From IMG/VR virus record IMGVR_UViG_3300020207_001947, positions 1-42,012 of that record: a DNA stretch of 42,012 nt; one strand, written 5' to 3'. The number at the start of each line of letters is the position of its first letter. Positions within the stretch are counted from its first letter, which is position 1. The DNA is from a virus. This document shows, one piece after another, positions 25,511 to 36,066 of the stretch. The notes below the pieces were generated by a model, which was given only the letters and a program-made list of their open reading frames with translations, was not told the DNA's origin and made no database searches. The position numbers were made by a program, and so were the translations under genes.

Positions 25511-26581
25511 TTATAAAAGATGTGGTTTTGCTTCGTTAATACCCGAATTAGTAACAACAACATATGGAGGTTTGAAATCTTCTAAATTACTTGCACCACC
25601 ATAAGATAATGCAGATTTCACTCCATCAAGTAATCCATTCACTATGAACTTAACTCCGCCCTTGTAGGGAATGGCAGTGGATTCACCTTCCACATTTCTG
25701 GTCTGTTGACCATTTGCTACTTTCGTTTCTAACGAGGCCGAACCTCTATATCTCTTATAAAGACCTTTTTGAGTTTCAACAATCTGACCTGGTGCTTCAT
25801 CAGTACCAGCGATTAATGAACCCAACATAACAGAACTCGCTCCAATTGCCAGAGCCTTTGAAATATCACCACTTGAACGAATACCTCCATCAGCCATAAC
25901 CGGAGTTTTCGCAACTGATACAATATCTTCCAAACAACTTACATTCGGTACACCGAATCCTGTTTTAACTCTTGTTGTACAAAGAGAACCACCACCGATT
26001 CCAACTCTCAACCCATCTACTCCCCAAGATTCCAATTCTTGAGCTGCTTCTTTCGTAGCGATGTTACCTGCGATGATATCTACTTTGTCATCAAGATTTT
26101 CTTTACACCACTCAATCATCTTACGAACATTTTCGTGGTGTCCATGAGCAACATCAATCAATAGAATATTACAGCCCGATTCTACCAATGATTTTGCTCT
26201 TTGTTTATCACTTTCACTTACTCCGATGGCTGCCATAATAGGGACATGAGAAATTTCAGAGTGCCATGTATCTAACATAACTCCCCAATCTTCAAAAGGT
26301 CCACCAAACCCTTCACCGTAAATTTTGTGATATAACTCTTTAACTATTTTTGATTGTTCTTCTATTGAATTAAAACGATGGATACAACCTACTCCACCGA
26401 GTTTAAACATTTTATATGCCATATCTAAACCACAAACCGTATCCATTGGTGAGGCTACGATTGGGTTTATTAGACCGTATCTACGAGATACTAATGTATT
26501 TAAATTGATTTTTGTACGAGATGGGATGTTAGAGTATTGTGGTACTAACTGAATATCATCGTATGTAAGGGAATAATTCAT
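25511..26581 (-). CDS. IMP dehydrogenase/GMP reductase family enzyme, GMP reductase-like
   Basis: The protein has 356 residues. [10 protein letters not shown] is the N-terminal barrel motif, [13 protein letters not shown] carries the Asp for nucleotide binding, [17 protein letters not shown] has the catalytic Cys (C201), and [12 protein letters not shown] plus PYKGGVKF are the phosphate and flap segments. No CBS pair is inserted, and the flap (RGSAS to PYKG) is short, as in GMP reductase (GMP to IMP plus ammonia) rather than IMP dehydrogenase. Yet PYKG resembles the latter, so the choice is not certain. It could shift purines from G to A. AAAGG precedes the ATG. Confidence 0.88.
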   Translation of the reverse strand: MNYSLTYDDIQLVPQYSNIPSRTKINLNTLVSRRYGLINPIVASPMDTVCGLDMAYKMFKLGGVGCIHRFNSIEEQSKIVKELYHKIYGEGFGGPFEDWGVMLDTWHSEISHVPIMAAIGVSESDKQRAKSLVESGCNILLIDVAHGHHENVRKMIEWCKENLDDKVDIIAGNIATKEAAQELESWGVDGLRVGIGGGSLCTTRVKTGFGVPNVSCLEDIVSVAKTPVMADGGIRSSGDISKALAIGASSVMLGSLIAGTDEAPGQIVETQKGLYKRYRGSASLETKVANGQQTRNVEGESTAIPYKGGVKFIVNGLLDGVKSALSYGGASNLEDFKPPYVVVTNSGINEAKPHLL

Positions 26582-26609
26582 GAACCTTTATTTGTGTTTG
26601 TAGTGTAGA

Positions 26610-26668
26610 AAGTTACCCTGTCCATCGTGGCAGTTCCCCATAAGAAGTAGGGGTTATTTTGGTAACTT
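26610..26668 (-). ncRNA. Candidate structured leader RNA (three-way junction) upstream of GMP reductase-like gene
   Basis: Coding strand: outer stem AAGTTACC (26668-26661) with GGTAACTT (26617-26610), 8 perfect pairs; then AAAATAA; hairpin CCCC (26653-26650)/GGGG (26639-26636) with a 10-base loop; AA; hairpin CTGCCA (26633-26628)/TGG-A-CAG (26624-26618) with a 3-base loop. No T-run follows. The ATG at 26581 is 28 bases after the last pair. It could be a riboswitch-like cis regulator; it does not match the purine riboswitch junction as I know it. Confidence 0.5.
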
Positions 26669-26710
26669 GAGAAATTTATTAAATAAGTTTCTTCCATCTT
26701 TGAATAAGTA

Positions 26711-28036
26711 TTAATTTAAAATATAATCTCTTAAAAATTGTGTATTTTTATAAATCCAATCTAATATGATAGATTTATTTTCTTTTATTTTTGATAAGTT
26801 CTCTGTATAAATTCTTTTCGCATCTTCTAAAGAAATCTTTTCAAGTGCTTCAATTAAATAATCCATTTGTTTAATTGGGTCATCTTCTTCTAAAAATAAT
26901 GGATTTATTCCAAGTTCTTTAATGAAAGTATGTCCCCCAAGTTTTTCAAATTCTTTGTAGAATCTATTAGCACCAACTGATACAAATAACTTTTCAAAAA
27001 AGATTCCATGATAAGTTTTTTCTGACCAGAACCCATATAACTTATCCCATATAATATGTGTTTCTGCAACTATCTCAATATAACTTTGGTTATATTCTTC
27101 CTTTCTAATATTTTCAGAAGCATATTCAAATCTTTTATCTAAACCAAGTGGGTCTTGAATTTTTTTATAGTAAGAAAGTGGTTTGTAAAAATCTAAATTC
27201 CAAAACTTTTTAATCTGTGGTTTTAGTGAAGCTGCACCATCTGTAAATAAATTGTTTTCTTTTATTGCTTGATAGTATTCATGTAAAAACCATTTGTTCA
27301 TTGTAAGATATCCTTTATCTATCAGACCACTTTCTATACACTTATTTATTAAATATAATCTATGATATCTTGGTTTACCACCTAGCATACCAAAGACATA
27401 AGGTCTATCTTCTTTTGGATTTACCAAAGTATCTAACCAATCATAATAAACTTCTTGTCCATTTTCAATTTCTTGTCTATTGTTTGGTGATACTTCATAC
27501 GAAAGAATATCATAAATGTAATTCCAAAGAGAATAAAAAGTATCTACTTTAGTATTCTTACATTTTTCAAATAACGGATAATCTGAGAATCTTGTGAAAT
27601 CAAAATCATAATCTAAACTACAAGGTACATAATGTCTATTCTCATAATCAAGTGGTTCGAAATATGCATTAGCTAAAATTACTTTTACATTTTTTTTCTT
27701 GTAAACTTCTTCTAACTTTTTTACATATGCCAATCCAAATGTATGATAGAATCCTATAAAACAACCATCAAATATCCACCTATCCATTAAAATAATAGAA
27801 TCTTGTGGTGGATTAAAAAGAATATTATCTTTGGATTCTTCAAACCACTCTAAATTATTTTCTTGTACATTCCAATCAACTTGATGTTCGCTTGGGTCTA
27901 TGATTTTAATTTTGTGATTTGAACCATTATAATCAAATTCATATATAGATGTCCAATCTTCCTTTGATATAAGTTTAAATTTACTTTTACCAAAAATAGA
28001 ATAAATCTGAGATTCTCTTGCTATTATTGTTTTCAT
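26711..28036 (-). CDS. Glycosyltransferase-like phage protein
   Basis: The protein has 441 residues. GMLGGKPRYHRLYLINKCIE and IDKGYLTMNKW near 215-248 followed by WSEKTYHGIFFEKLFVSVGA and FEKLGGHTFIKELG near 340-375 fit the layout (R.HR..L ... EKT..P....PF ... L..LGF.TF) of a large family of transferase-like proteins in marine phages and giant viruses. Charged residues are spread evenly and there is no signal peptide. It lies two bases after the methyltransferase-like gene and is followed by the structured leader region. Acceptor unknown. Confidence 0.5.
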   Translation of the reverse strand: MKTIIARESQIYSIFGKSKFKLISKEDWTSIYEFDYNGSNHKIKIIDPSEHQVDWNVQENNLEWFEESKDNILFNPPQDSIILMDRWIFDGCFIGFYHTFGLAYVKKLEEVYKKKNVKVILANAYFEPLDYENRHYVPCSLDYDFDFTRFSDYPLFEKCKNTKVDTFYSLWNYIYDILSYEVSPNNRQEIENGQEVYYDWLDTLVNPKEDRPYVFGMLGGKPRYHRLYLINKCIESGLIDKGYLTMNKWFLHEYYQAIKENNLFTDGAASLKPQIKKFWNLDFYKPLSYYKKIQDPLGLDKRFEYASENIRKEEYNQSYIEIVAETHIIWDKLYGFWSEKTYHGIFFEKLFVSVGANRFYKEFEKLGGHTFIKELGINPLFLEEDDPIKQMDYLIEALEKISLEDAKRIYTENLSKIKENKSIILDWIYKNTQFLRDYILN

Positions 28037-28038
28037 AT

Positions 28039-29673
28039 CTACTTTTTATGGAATACAAATATTGGTTCAAACTTATAAACCTTACCATCATATTCAACAG
28101 CATTCTTTATACCACTCTTAGATGGGTCTAATCCAACCATTCTGGTCATCAACATTTTGAGTTTACCTTTATACTCACATCCCAATTCTTTTAAGATATC
28201 GATTGAATCTTGTTCAAGTGGATAATAAGTGTTCTCACCAATCTTAATATCAGCAATATTCCAAAGAATATATCTATCGTTCTTAAGATACTCATAAATC
28301 GTTGTTAGTGTAGGTTTTAAGAAGTTATCTCTCCAATCTTCATACTCACCATAGGCTTTGAAAGATTGTTTCTCATCTTGTGAGTATTGTTCTCTATTAA
28401 AGTAAGGAGGTGAAGTAAATGAAATATCTAATTTACCTTTATACTTTTGAAACTTTGGATTGTTTGAGATTAACTCTGAACCATCTTGGAATAACTCATA
28501 AGTATTACCTTGTTTTTCTACATCAAAGAATGTAGTAAGTTTGTCTGAAAAATCATCTACACAATTATCATTGTAAAACTTAGCCATATACTCATAACGA
28601 GAAATACCTTCTTCATCTAAGAAGTTATCAGGATTAGGGTCTGTACCAACATAATGTATTTTCTTACGAGAACTCATTGCTCCTAAGATTCTACCACCCC
28701 AACCACTTGATGAATCGTAAATATGTAGTGGTTCATCTGTATCAATGTGTTTGGTATAGTTTTCGTAAATCCACTTTGCAGTTAGTGCAGGGAAGTTTAC
28801 TGCAGGTTGACCACAACTCAATCTGAATACTTGAATAATCTTTGGAAAGATACCAACTTCTTTTTCGTACCAACGAATCTGATAAAGATACTTTTGGGTT
28901 GTACCTGCTTCAGAAGTCCATTCTGATTCTATTCTATCTATATTTGATAACTGAGTATCATTTAGATATCCATCATCTTTTAGCTCTTGAACTTGTTCTG
29001 ATGTTAAATATAAATTACCATGACCGATATACTCTTCATTGAAAGTACCATAGTTTGAAATAGTTCTTGTATTTACTTTTGATATCCAAATATCAATACC
29101 AGAATATTTACCATTGAATACCTTTCCATCATGAACATCTTTGATAAAATCAATAGCACCTTGTCCATTCCAAAAAGGATTCTCATCTTTCTTATCTACA
29201 ATTGACCTTGACCATGAATACATAGAATCTCGTTTAACTGCTCGTTTCATAATACGAACAAACTTATCTTCCATATTAGGGTCAGAGAAATGGTCATAAA
29301 TAGATAAACCACCCTCTGCAGATTTACCAGTTGATATCTTAGTTTTTAACATTGTAGGAAAAAACTGATTTACAACTGATGCATCTTTGTTAAAGTTTTT
29401 TATTAATCCTAATGATTCAGAATCACCACTTGTATCTTTTTCCCAATAATTTGCAGGATTAGACTTAAGTTTCTTAAAGTTTTTGATAATACCACTTTCG
29501 TTTTTGCCAATAACAGGTGGAGTTCCTCGTTCATCCCATTGCTCTGTAACTTCTTTACGCAGAATTCTAGCCCAAGACACAAACTCATCATCAGTCATTT
29601 GTAACAACTGATGATAAGTAGTGTTGGATTTAAATTCAGAAAATCTGCTTTTTTCGTAGAAGTATTTTGTCAT
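28039..29673 (-). CDS. SPPY-type DNA methyltransferase-like protein (long form)
   Basis: The protein has 544 residues. HIYDSSSGWGGRILGAM (about 318-332) is motif I for S-adenosylmethionine, YVGTDPNPDN motif II, and ISFTSPPYFNREQYS (418-431) motif IV of amino-methyltransferases of the N4-cytosine/N6-adenine type. A 300-residue N-terminal region of unknown function precedes the catalytic part. The 39998-41236 product has the same order of motifs (GWGDR, TSPPYF). It starts on the last base of the clamp stop, so it is coupled to sliding clamp expression. DNA modification or an anti-restriction job is likely. Confidence 0.75.
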   Translation of the reverse strand: MTKYFYEKSRFSEFKSNTTYHQLLQMTDDEFVSWARILRKEVTEQWDERGTPPVIGKNESGIIKNFKKLKSNPANYWEKDTSGDSESLGLIKNFNKDASVVNQFFPTMLKTKISTGKSAEGGLSIYDHFSDPNMEDKFVRIMKRAVKRDSMYSWSRSIVDKKDENPFWNGQGAIDFIKDVHDGKVFNGKYSGIDIWISKVNTRTISNYGTFNEEYIGHGNLYLTSEQVQELKDDGYLNDTQLSNIDRIESEWTSEAGTTQKYLYQIRWYEKEVGIFPKIIQVFRLSCGQPAVNFPALTAKWIYENYTKHIDTDEPLHIYDSSSGWGGRILGAMSSRKKIHYVGTDPNPDNFLDEEGISRYEYMAKFYNDNCVDDFSDKLTTFFDVEKQGNTYELFQDGSELISNNPKFQKYKGKLDISFTSPPYFNREQYSQDEKQSFKAYGEYEDWRDNFLKPTLTTIYEYLKNDRYILWNIADIKIGENTYYPLEQDSIDILKELGCEYKGKLKMLMTRMVGLDPSKSGIKNAVEYDGKVYKFEPIFVFHKK

Positions 29674-30398
29674 TAACTCTGGATTTCTACAAGGTAATAA
29701 TTTGATTCGTAGTTATCGATTTCAAAATAGATATGTGCTAAACCTGAAGATGAAATCTTTAAAGTAGCATCTGTTGCCTCTTTATTTGCAACTAAGATTT
29801 CTTTTAAGAAGTTTGCTGAGAATGAAATTGGTTCTACTTTATCTTTTGAACAAGTACAATCAACATCGATGTTAATTCTATTTGTATTGATATTAGAATA
29901 TCCTAAGATAATTTGACCAGAACCATTTTTACCATCACCACAAGTGAATGTAAAGTTATTCTCATCTGCCAAAGCACCTTTTGCTTTGATGAACTTTGTA
30001 ATGAAGTTTGAATCTAATTTGATTTCAGTATCAAACTCTGGTAATTGTTTTAAATCAGGTACATTAGGGATAACTGATAAATCAGCCAACATATAATTTA
30101 CTGATGTAGAACCATCTTTGAATTTCAAAGAAACTGGTTTGCCATCAATATCATTGATTGAGAAATCAACATCATTTCCTAATACTGATAACATTTTTGT
30201 AAGTTTGGTTGTATCATACACACCGAATGATGCATCTGATGAATCAAACTCTTTCATAGTAACACTACCCAAAACAGATTTATCATCTGAAATGAATGAT
30301 GTTGTAAGAGAACCTTCTTTAGATTCCCATTTTACAGATTCTACTAAACCTGCAAGATTGTACTTCGATACGAAGCGATTTAATGATTGTTTTTCCAT
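29673..30398 (-). CDS. 45: Sliding clamp, T4 gp45-like
   Basis: The protein has 241 residues, near T4 gp45 (228). It is acidic and strand-rich with the repeated beta-alpha-beta layout of processivity clamps. FGVYDTTKLTKMLSVLGNDVDFSI, FSANFLKEILVANKEATDATLKIS and the C-terminal SNYYLVEIQS resemble, in order, the gp45 segments. In T4 the trimeric ring holds the polymerase on DNA and also activates late transcription. Own promoter at 30429-30460 with a leader of about 25 bases. Downstream lies a methyltransferase-like gene, coupled by one base. Confidence 0.85.
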   Translation of the reverse strand: MEKQSLNRFVSKYNLAGLVESVKWESKEGSLTTSFISDDKSVLGSVTMKEFDSSDASFGVYDTTKLTKMLSVLGNDVDFSINDIDGKPVSLKFKDGSTSVNYMLADLSVIPNVPDLKQLPEFDTEIKLDSNFITKFIKAKGALADENNFTFTCGDGKNGSGQIILGYSNINTNRINIDVDCTCSKDKVEPISFSANFLKEILVANKEATDATLKISSSGLAHIYFEIDNYESNYYLVEIQS

Positions 30399-30428
30399 GT
30401 TTTTACTTAATTATAATTTATATTTGTA

Positions 30429-30460
30429 CAAATATACGAAATTATTTTCATATACACAAG
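30429..30460 (-). promoter_or_regulatory. Bacteroidota-type promoter before sliding clamp gene
   Basis: Coding strand CTTG (30460-30457), 20-base spacer, TATATTTG (30436-30429), flanked by TTTCG and TA. The predicted RNA starts about 25 bases before ATG 30398. Confidence 0.87.
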
Positions 30461-30464
30461 TCTT

Positions 30465-32087
<1,623 letters not shown>

Positions 32088-32120
32088 CTAATTATTAAAT
32101 TTTTCTCATTTATATTTGTA

Positions 32121-32152
32121 CAAATATACGAAAAATATTTGAGATATCCAAA
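32121..32152 (-). promoter_or_regulatory. Bacteroidota-type promoter before groEL
   Basis: Coding strand TTTG (32152-32149), 20-base spacer, TATATTTG (32128-32121), flanked by TTTTTCG and TA. The predicted leader is about 30 bases, the longest of the eight. Confidence 0.87.
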
Positions 32153-32174
32153 TGTTTTCATATTTTATTTTTTT

Positions 32175-33968
32175 TTATCTATATGATTTAAAGTAACTAT
32201 ATTTTTTGTTTAATTCAAAATATCTTGTATCAACAAGAGTCCATTTGATTTGAGGAAATGTAGTTTTTAAATCTTCTACTAAATCTTTAGTATCTTGTGA
32301 AAAATTACTATGAGAATCTAATGGTATAGATTCAGCCTGTGAATCACAAGTTATCATAAATTCATCAGGATATTCTCCATTTAATACAAACCACCCAAGT
32401 AACTCAGCTAATATTTGGTCTAAATCAATATCCTTCTCAAGTTTCTTCCACTCATTAGCAATTTTCCAATCTTCCTTAATAACTGCTAAATCAAGTGCTT
32501 TTCTACCTTGAATTAGTTTTACTTCTTTAGGAAATTGAAATTCTTCAATAGATTCAACCATAGATATATTATACAAACTTAAAAATTCTTTAATGGTTGC
32601 TATTGATATAGCTGGTGTAATAAATCTATCATCAATATAAGGTATATCTCCCATAAGAAGCCTACGGCCCAAATCTCTTCTCGAAGTTTCTTTGAATTGT
32701 TGATTTGGATTACATTGTTTTGCAAATAATTTAAAGTAATTATTTATATCACCCCTTCGTGTAACTGGTCTATAATATTTACCATCCTGTCCTTTAATCT
32801 TTACACCATCTCCCTCAGACAATCTCCATCTTCGAGTACCTGGTAGGGTTACTGAATTTTTATTACTATCTGTTCCAACATTTTCAACTGAAGTTTCTAA
32901 GAACATTACAACAAAAGGATGACCAGCTGCTCTACCTTCTCCAAATTCACCTAAAACCACTCCAGCAGTTTCGGTAGTATCGATTACATATCCTCTCCAA
33001 TCATCAGCATGATTTAAACCAAGTTGTGGTATATCACCAAATATTCGTATTTCCTTTCGTTTAGCCTCGTTTTTAAGGTCTGGTGTTAGTTTAGTAGATT
33101 GTAAATATCTACCTGTGTATTTGTGGTCTTTACTTGTTGGAAACTCAACTTTTGGTATTTGAGAATATGGTATAAAGTTACCATATTGGTCAATAAATTT
33201 AGCACCCTCAGTAACATCAATCTCTTCTACATTTCCATCCAAGTCATGTTTTCTAAAATGGAAAGATACTATTTTTTCATCTAACGCCTTAACAAAGTAG
33301 GTTGCAACCATATCAGCAAATACTTCTAAAAAAGTACTATTTTTATCTTCTAATTCTTCAAATATACCAATATTGATACCTGGTATATCGATAGCAAGAT
33401 AATTCTCAGTAGGTTCAAGTCCACTAACAAAAGGAAATTTAGAATCTTCTACTGAATCTAAATATCTTTCACTTTTATTTGGTTTTGTATTAGTATCCCA
33501 TATATTCACACCAGATAATTCATAGTGTTTATTATCAATTTCATCAACTCTATGAGTAAGAACTGTAATTCCACCATTTTTTTCAATAGAATCTTGAGTG
33601 GTGATTTTTGCTATTAATTGTTTTAAACCCACTCCATGTACACCCAATTTACCAACTTCATGAAGTATTCTTTTAACACTACCTACAACATAAAGTAATT
33701 GGTTATTTACAATATATGGTGTAGTTCCTGTATTATTAATATCGTATAATCTAAGTGAGTAATTGTTTGGTGTAATTTCTCTAAAATCTACAACCACCTT
33801 TACATATTTTTTACCTCTAAGGTAATTCATGAATACATCTTTTATAGATGATTCAATTGTTACTGGTGTTACTTGTAATTTTTCGAATAAATCATGTTGA
33901 TTATATAGTTCCACATTTTCTTTATAAACTCCATTATGTGGTTTCGGAGGTGCAAGTATTTCTGCCAT
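32175..33968 (-). CDS. Putative GHKL-type ATPase, possibly rIIA-like
   Basis: The protein has 597 residues. The N-terminal part shows a degenerate ATPase of the gyrase/Hsp90/MutL type: IESSIKDVFMNYL (about 38-50) for the N box, YDINNTGT (75-82) for the first glycine box, and KLGVHGVGLKQLIAKIT (107-123) for the G-H-G-V-G lid. The central and C-terminal parts are unassigned. T4 rIIA is a protein of this fold and of similar length, so rIIA-like is a guess. The key Asn and DxGxG are not clear, thus catalysis may be lost. Two palindromes lie 41-74 bases upstream. Confidence 0.55.
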   Translation of the reverse strand: MAEILAPPKPHNGVYKENVELYNQHDLFEKLQVTPVTIESSIKDVFMNYLRGKKYVKVVVDFREITPNNYSLRLYDINNTGTTPYIVNNQLLYVVGSVKRILHEVGKLGVHGVGLKQLIAKITTQDSIEKNGGITVLTHRVDEIDNKHYELSGVNIWDTNTKPNKSERYLDSVEDSKFPFVSGLEPTENYLAIDIPGINIGIFEELEDKNSTFLEVFADMVATYFVKALDEKIVSFHFRKHDLDGNVEEIDVTEGAKFIDQYGNFIPYSQIPKVEFPTSKDHKYTGRYLQSTKLTPDLKNEAKRKEIRIFGDIPQLGLNHADDWRGYVIDTTETAGVVLGEFGEGRAAGHPFVVMFLETSVENVGTDSNKNSVTLPGTRRWRLSEGDGVKIKGQDGKYYRPVTRRGDINNYFKLFAKQCNPNQQFKETSRRDLGRRLLMGDIPYIDDRFITPAISIATIKEFLSLYNISMVESIEEFQFPKEVKLIQGRKALDLAVIKEDWKIANEWKKLEKDIDLDQILAELLGWFVLNGEYPDEFMITCDSQAESIPLDSHSNFSQDTKDLVEDLKTTFPQIKWTLVDTRYFELNKKYSYFKSYR

Positions 33969-34008
33969 AAAATTATTTTTAAATGTTATTTATATTATAT
34001 CTTAAATT

Positions 34009-34042
34009 GTACCAAAATGGTACTACATGACAAATTGTCATG
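34009..34042. promoter_or_regulatory. Two adjacent perfect palindromes between HD and GHKL-like genes
   Basis: GTACCA-AAA-TGGTAC (34009-34023) and CATGACAA-A-TTGTCATG (34026-34042) are separated by two bases. The second overlaps the stop codon of the HD gene. No T-run follows, so neither is a standard terminator; operator sites or RNA processing hairpins are possible. Confidence 0.6.
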
Positions 34043-34694
34043 GTCTGAATATATTATCTCTTTCTACAACAGTTGAAAGATGGTCGGCCCAATGCATAAT
34101 GTAACCTAAGTTCGTTGTTTTACCAACGATTTTTTCTTGGTCGAATTGAATCAAATATTTCTTATTATCCTCATCGAATAAACCATCAGTAAGTTTCATA
34201 CCAAGATATTCTTTTTCATTGTACTGAATACCATATTGTGATAGTAAAAAGATTGTTCTATCTGTGTGAGATAGATGTGGAATCTTAGGATTGTTTTTGT
34301 AAACTTTTCCTAATTTTTCTCTATGCCATTGTGAATCATTATCGATATAGTGAAGTTCACCTTTTTGACCAAGTTTCCCTAAGTCGTGATGAAAGGCAGT
34401 GAAGAGAAGTTCTTCTTGGGTAAAATCAACTTTACCACCAGCCTCTTTATATAACTTCATCATACGGAGAGCGTTTCTAGCAACATTCATAACATGGTCA
34501 ATATAACCACCTTCGTATGCGTTATGGAAGTTAATATTACCACTCGCTGGAGATAACATTAGGTTTGGTCCTAATTCTTCCATTGAGTACATATGAAGAA
34601 GTTTTTCTAATCTTTCTCCTTCAAATGATTTCTTCAGAGCCTCAATAAATTTATTGTAGTTCTCCTCTAATTGCTTTTCATTGTATCTGTTCAT
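34038..34694 (-). CDS. HD-domain phosphohydrolase
   Basis: The protein has 218 residues. GGYIDHVMNVARNAL gives H67, FTAFHHDLGKLG gives the H103-D104 pair, and IMHWADHLSTV gives D204: the complete metal-binding H...HD...D set. Family members hydrolyse nucleotides or phosphoesters (dNTPs, cyclic nucleotides, (p)ppGpp). A nucleotide-pool or signalling role such as degradation of a host signal is possible, but the sequence does not choose. It has its own promoter at 34719-34750 and ends in a palindrome. Confidence 0.88.
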   Translation of the reverse strand: MNRYNEKQLEENYNKFIEALKKSFEGERLEKLLHMYSMEELGPNLMLSPASGNINFHNAYEGGYIDHVMNVARNALRMMKLYKEAGGKVDFTQEELLFTAFHHDLGKLGQKGELHYIDNDSQWHREKLGKVYKNNPKIPHLSHTDRTIFLLSQYGIQYNEKEYLGMKLTDGLFDEDNKKYLIQFDQEKIVGKTTNLGYIMHWADHLSTVVERDNIFRP

Positions 34695-34718
34695 GCCTTT
34701 TATATTTTATTTGTTTTA

Positions 34719-34750
34719 CAAATATACGAAATTTTTTTGAATTACACAAG
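34719..34750 (-). promoter_or_regulatory. Bacteroidota-type promoter before the HD gene
   Basis: Coding strand CTTG (34750-34747), 20-base spacer, TATATTTG (34726-34719), flanked by TTTCG and TA. The spacer is close to that of the sliding-clamp promoter (both begin CTTGTGTA). Confidence 0.87.
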
Positions 34751-34768
34751 TCTTTTTAAAACTTTTTT

Positions 34769-35599
34769 TTAATATCCAACATTCCAAAATAAACAATCTT
34801 TCTTGCCGAACTCTTTTACGAATCTCCATGCCTTTGCATCGTATGTAATAGCTGATTCAAATGGTAATTCTTTTAGTTCGTTTTCTTTGATTGGTTTATC
34901 GAATTTGTATTCACTTCTATAATACTTTGCTCTACCGATTTCTCTTTCACTCATTTTGTGTCCTACCGATACAATATTGATTGGTAATTCAGGAAATGCT
35001 AAAGCCAAACCTCTAGCCAATGTACCACTTGAAGCAACACTCCAAATTTCTGATATCTTAGTTGGGTCAATATGTTTTCTCGCTACTTTGATAATAGAAG
35101 CAATTACAGTTGGATGTTCTAATCCAATAGGAAACTGAACTCTTTCTTCAGGATTCTCTTCTACATACTTTCTTGCTCTTGATTGAGTTACTGATAACAT
35201 TCCCATGTTTACCCATTTGTACTCAGCACCGAGTGCCATTCCTCTTTTTTGGTAATCATGATAATTTTCAGGATTTCTCTTGGCCATAAACAAAACTGTT
35301 TTCTTATCGTATTTGTTTGTTACAGCAGGTAAAGATATCTGAGCATAACCTGTAGCGGGTGAAGAACCAAATACAATTTCTTTCTGTGGTACATCTCTGA
35401 TGAACTTATCTACAAATCGAATCTTAGAACCATAATGTAGTAACTCATCTTGTACAACATAAACATCATCAAATTTTGTGATGATAGGGTCTGGGTTTGG
35501 GTCATCCCAATCTTTTACTAATTCTAATAATTCATCAACAGTCCATAATCTACCGTTGTTATCTTCATATGTGGGTTCTATAAATTTACTTAAACTCAT
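34769..35599 (-). CDS. Putative PLP-fold (type II)-like protein
   Basis: The protein has 276 residues from ATG 35599, which forms TAATG with the upstream stop; a TTG two codons earlier is less likely. HYGSKIRFVDKFI near 55 resembles the Lys-containing GNKxRK segment of ACC deaminase and D-cysteine desulfhydrase. VFGSSPATGYAQISLPAV matches the helix after it, and SVASSGTLARGLALAFP near 193 the glycine-rich phosphate loop. All are degenerate, so PLP binding is unproven. Alternative: a phosphoribosyltransferase-like fold. It has no known phage role. Confidence 0.45.
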   Translation of the reverse strand: MSLSKFIEPTYEDNNGRLWTVDELLELVKDWDDPNPDPIITKFDDVYVVQDELLHYGSKIRFVDKFIRDVPQKEIVFGSSPATGYAQISLPAVTNKYDKKTVLFMAKRNPENYHDYQKRGMALGAEYKWVNMGMLSVTQSRARKYVEENPEERVQFPIGLEHPTVIASIIKVARKHIDPTKISEIWSVASSGTLARGLALAFPELPINIVSVGHKMSEREIGRAKYYRSEYKFDKPIKENELKELPFESAITYDAKAWRFVKEFGKKDCLFWNVGY

Positions 35600-36066
35600 T
35601 ACCAAAACTTTGTATTAACTTCTTTTTCTCTTTCTTCTGGCAAATCATATCCTAAATGTTCTGCCAATATTCTTGTTCGTTTAGATGGACCTTTATTATT
35701 CTTTGTTGTCATGAAATAACATATCTTAGCATTTGAATAATCTACTTCTTCATAATTAGGAAACTGGTCAATAGCCAAATCTACAATTTGATTATCTGGC
35801 CACATAATGAATCTATGTAAACCATCATCACCAGGTATACCAGGTAACTTAAAAGGTTTAGAACCTTTTGGTGATAAATAATAATAAACAAATTCTGCAA
35901 TCACATAACAATAATTTTTAGTAGGATTATCCTCACTCCAATTATCTTTCATTGCCTTTGTTTTAAGATGTTTCTTACCCATCTTAACAAGAGCCTCGTG
36001 TAACTTTTCTTTTTCAATACCAGCTAAACGAAACATTGATTGTAACTTATCTTCTGGTATTCTCAT
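35599..36066 (-). CDS. YunG-like Cys/His protein
   Basis: The protein has 155 residues. WSEDNPTKNYCYVIAEFVYYYL (C53), LHRFIMWPDNQIVDLAIDQF (H84 and D96) recall the YunG family pattern of a Cys after N-P-T, a His before a hydrophobic strand, and an Asp in D-L-T-x-x-Q-F, a papain-like triad. Whether it is an active peptidase or transglutaminase is unknown. It overlaps the oxygenase gene by four bases upstream and the next gene by one, thus is part of the unit downstream of the polymerase. Confidence 0.55.
   Translation of the reverse strand: MRIPEDKLQSMFRLAGIEKEKLHEALVKMGKKHLKTKAMKDNWSEDNPTKNYCYVIAEFVYYYLSPKGSKPFKLPGIPGDDGLHRFIMWPDNQIVDLAIDQFPNYEEVDYSNAKICYFMTTKNNKGPSKRTRILAEHLGYDLPEEREKEVNTKFW

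Noticed and set aside
26610-26668. Three-way junction as a standard guanine/adenine riboswitch
   Set aside because: The joining segments (AAAATAA, AA, none) lack the conserved purine-pocket bases I know for that class.
34009-34042. The twin palindromes as a Rho-independent terminator
   Set aside because: Arms are AT-mixed, the second has a one-base centre, and no T-run follows on the coding strand.
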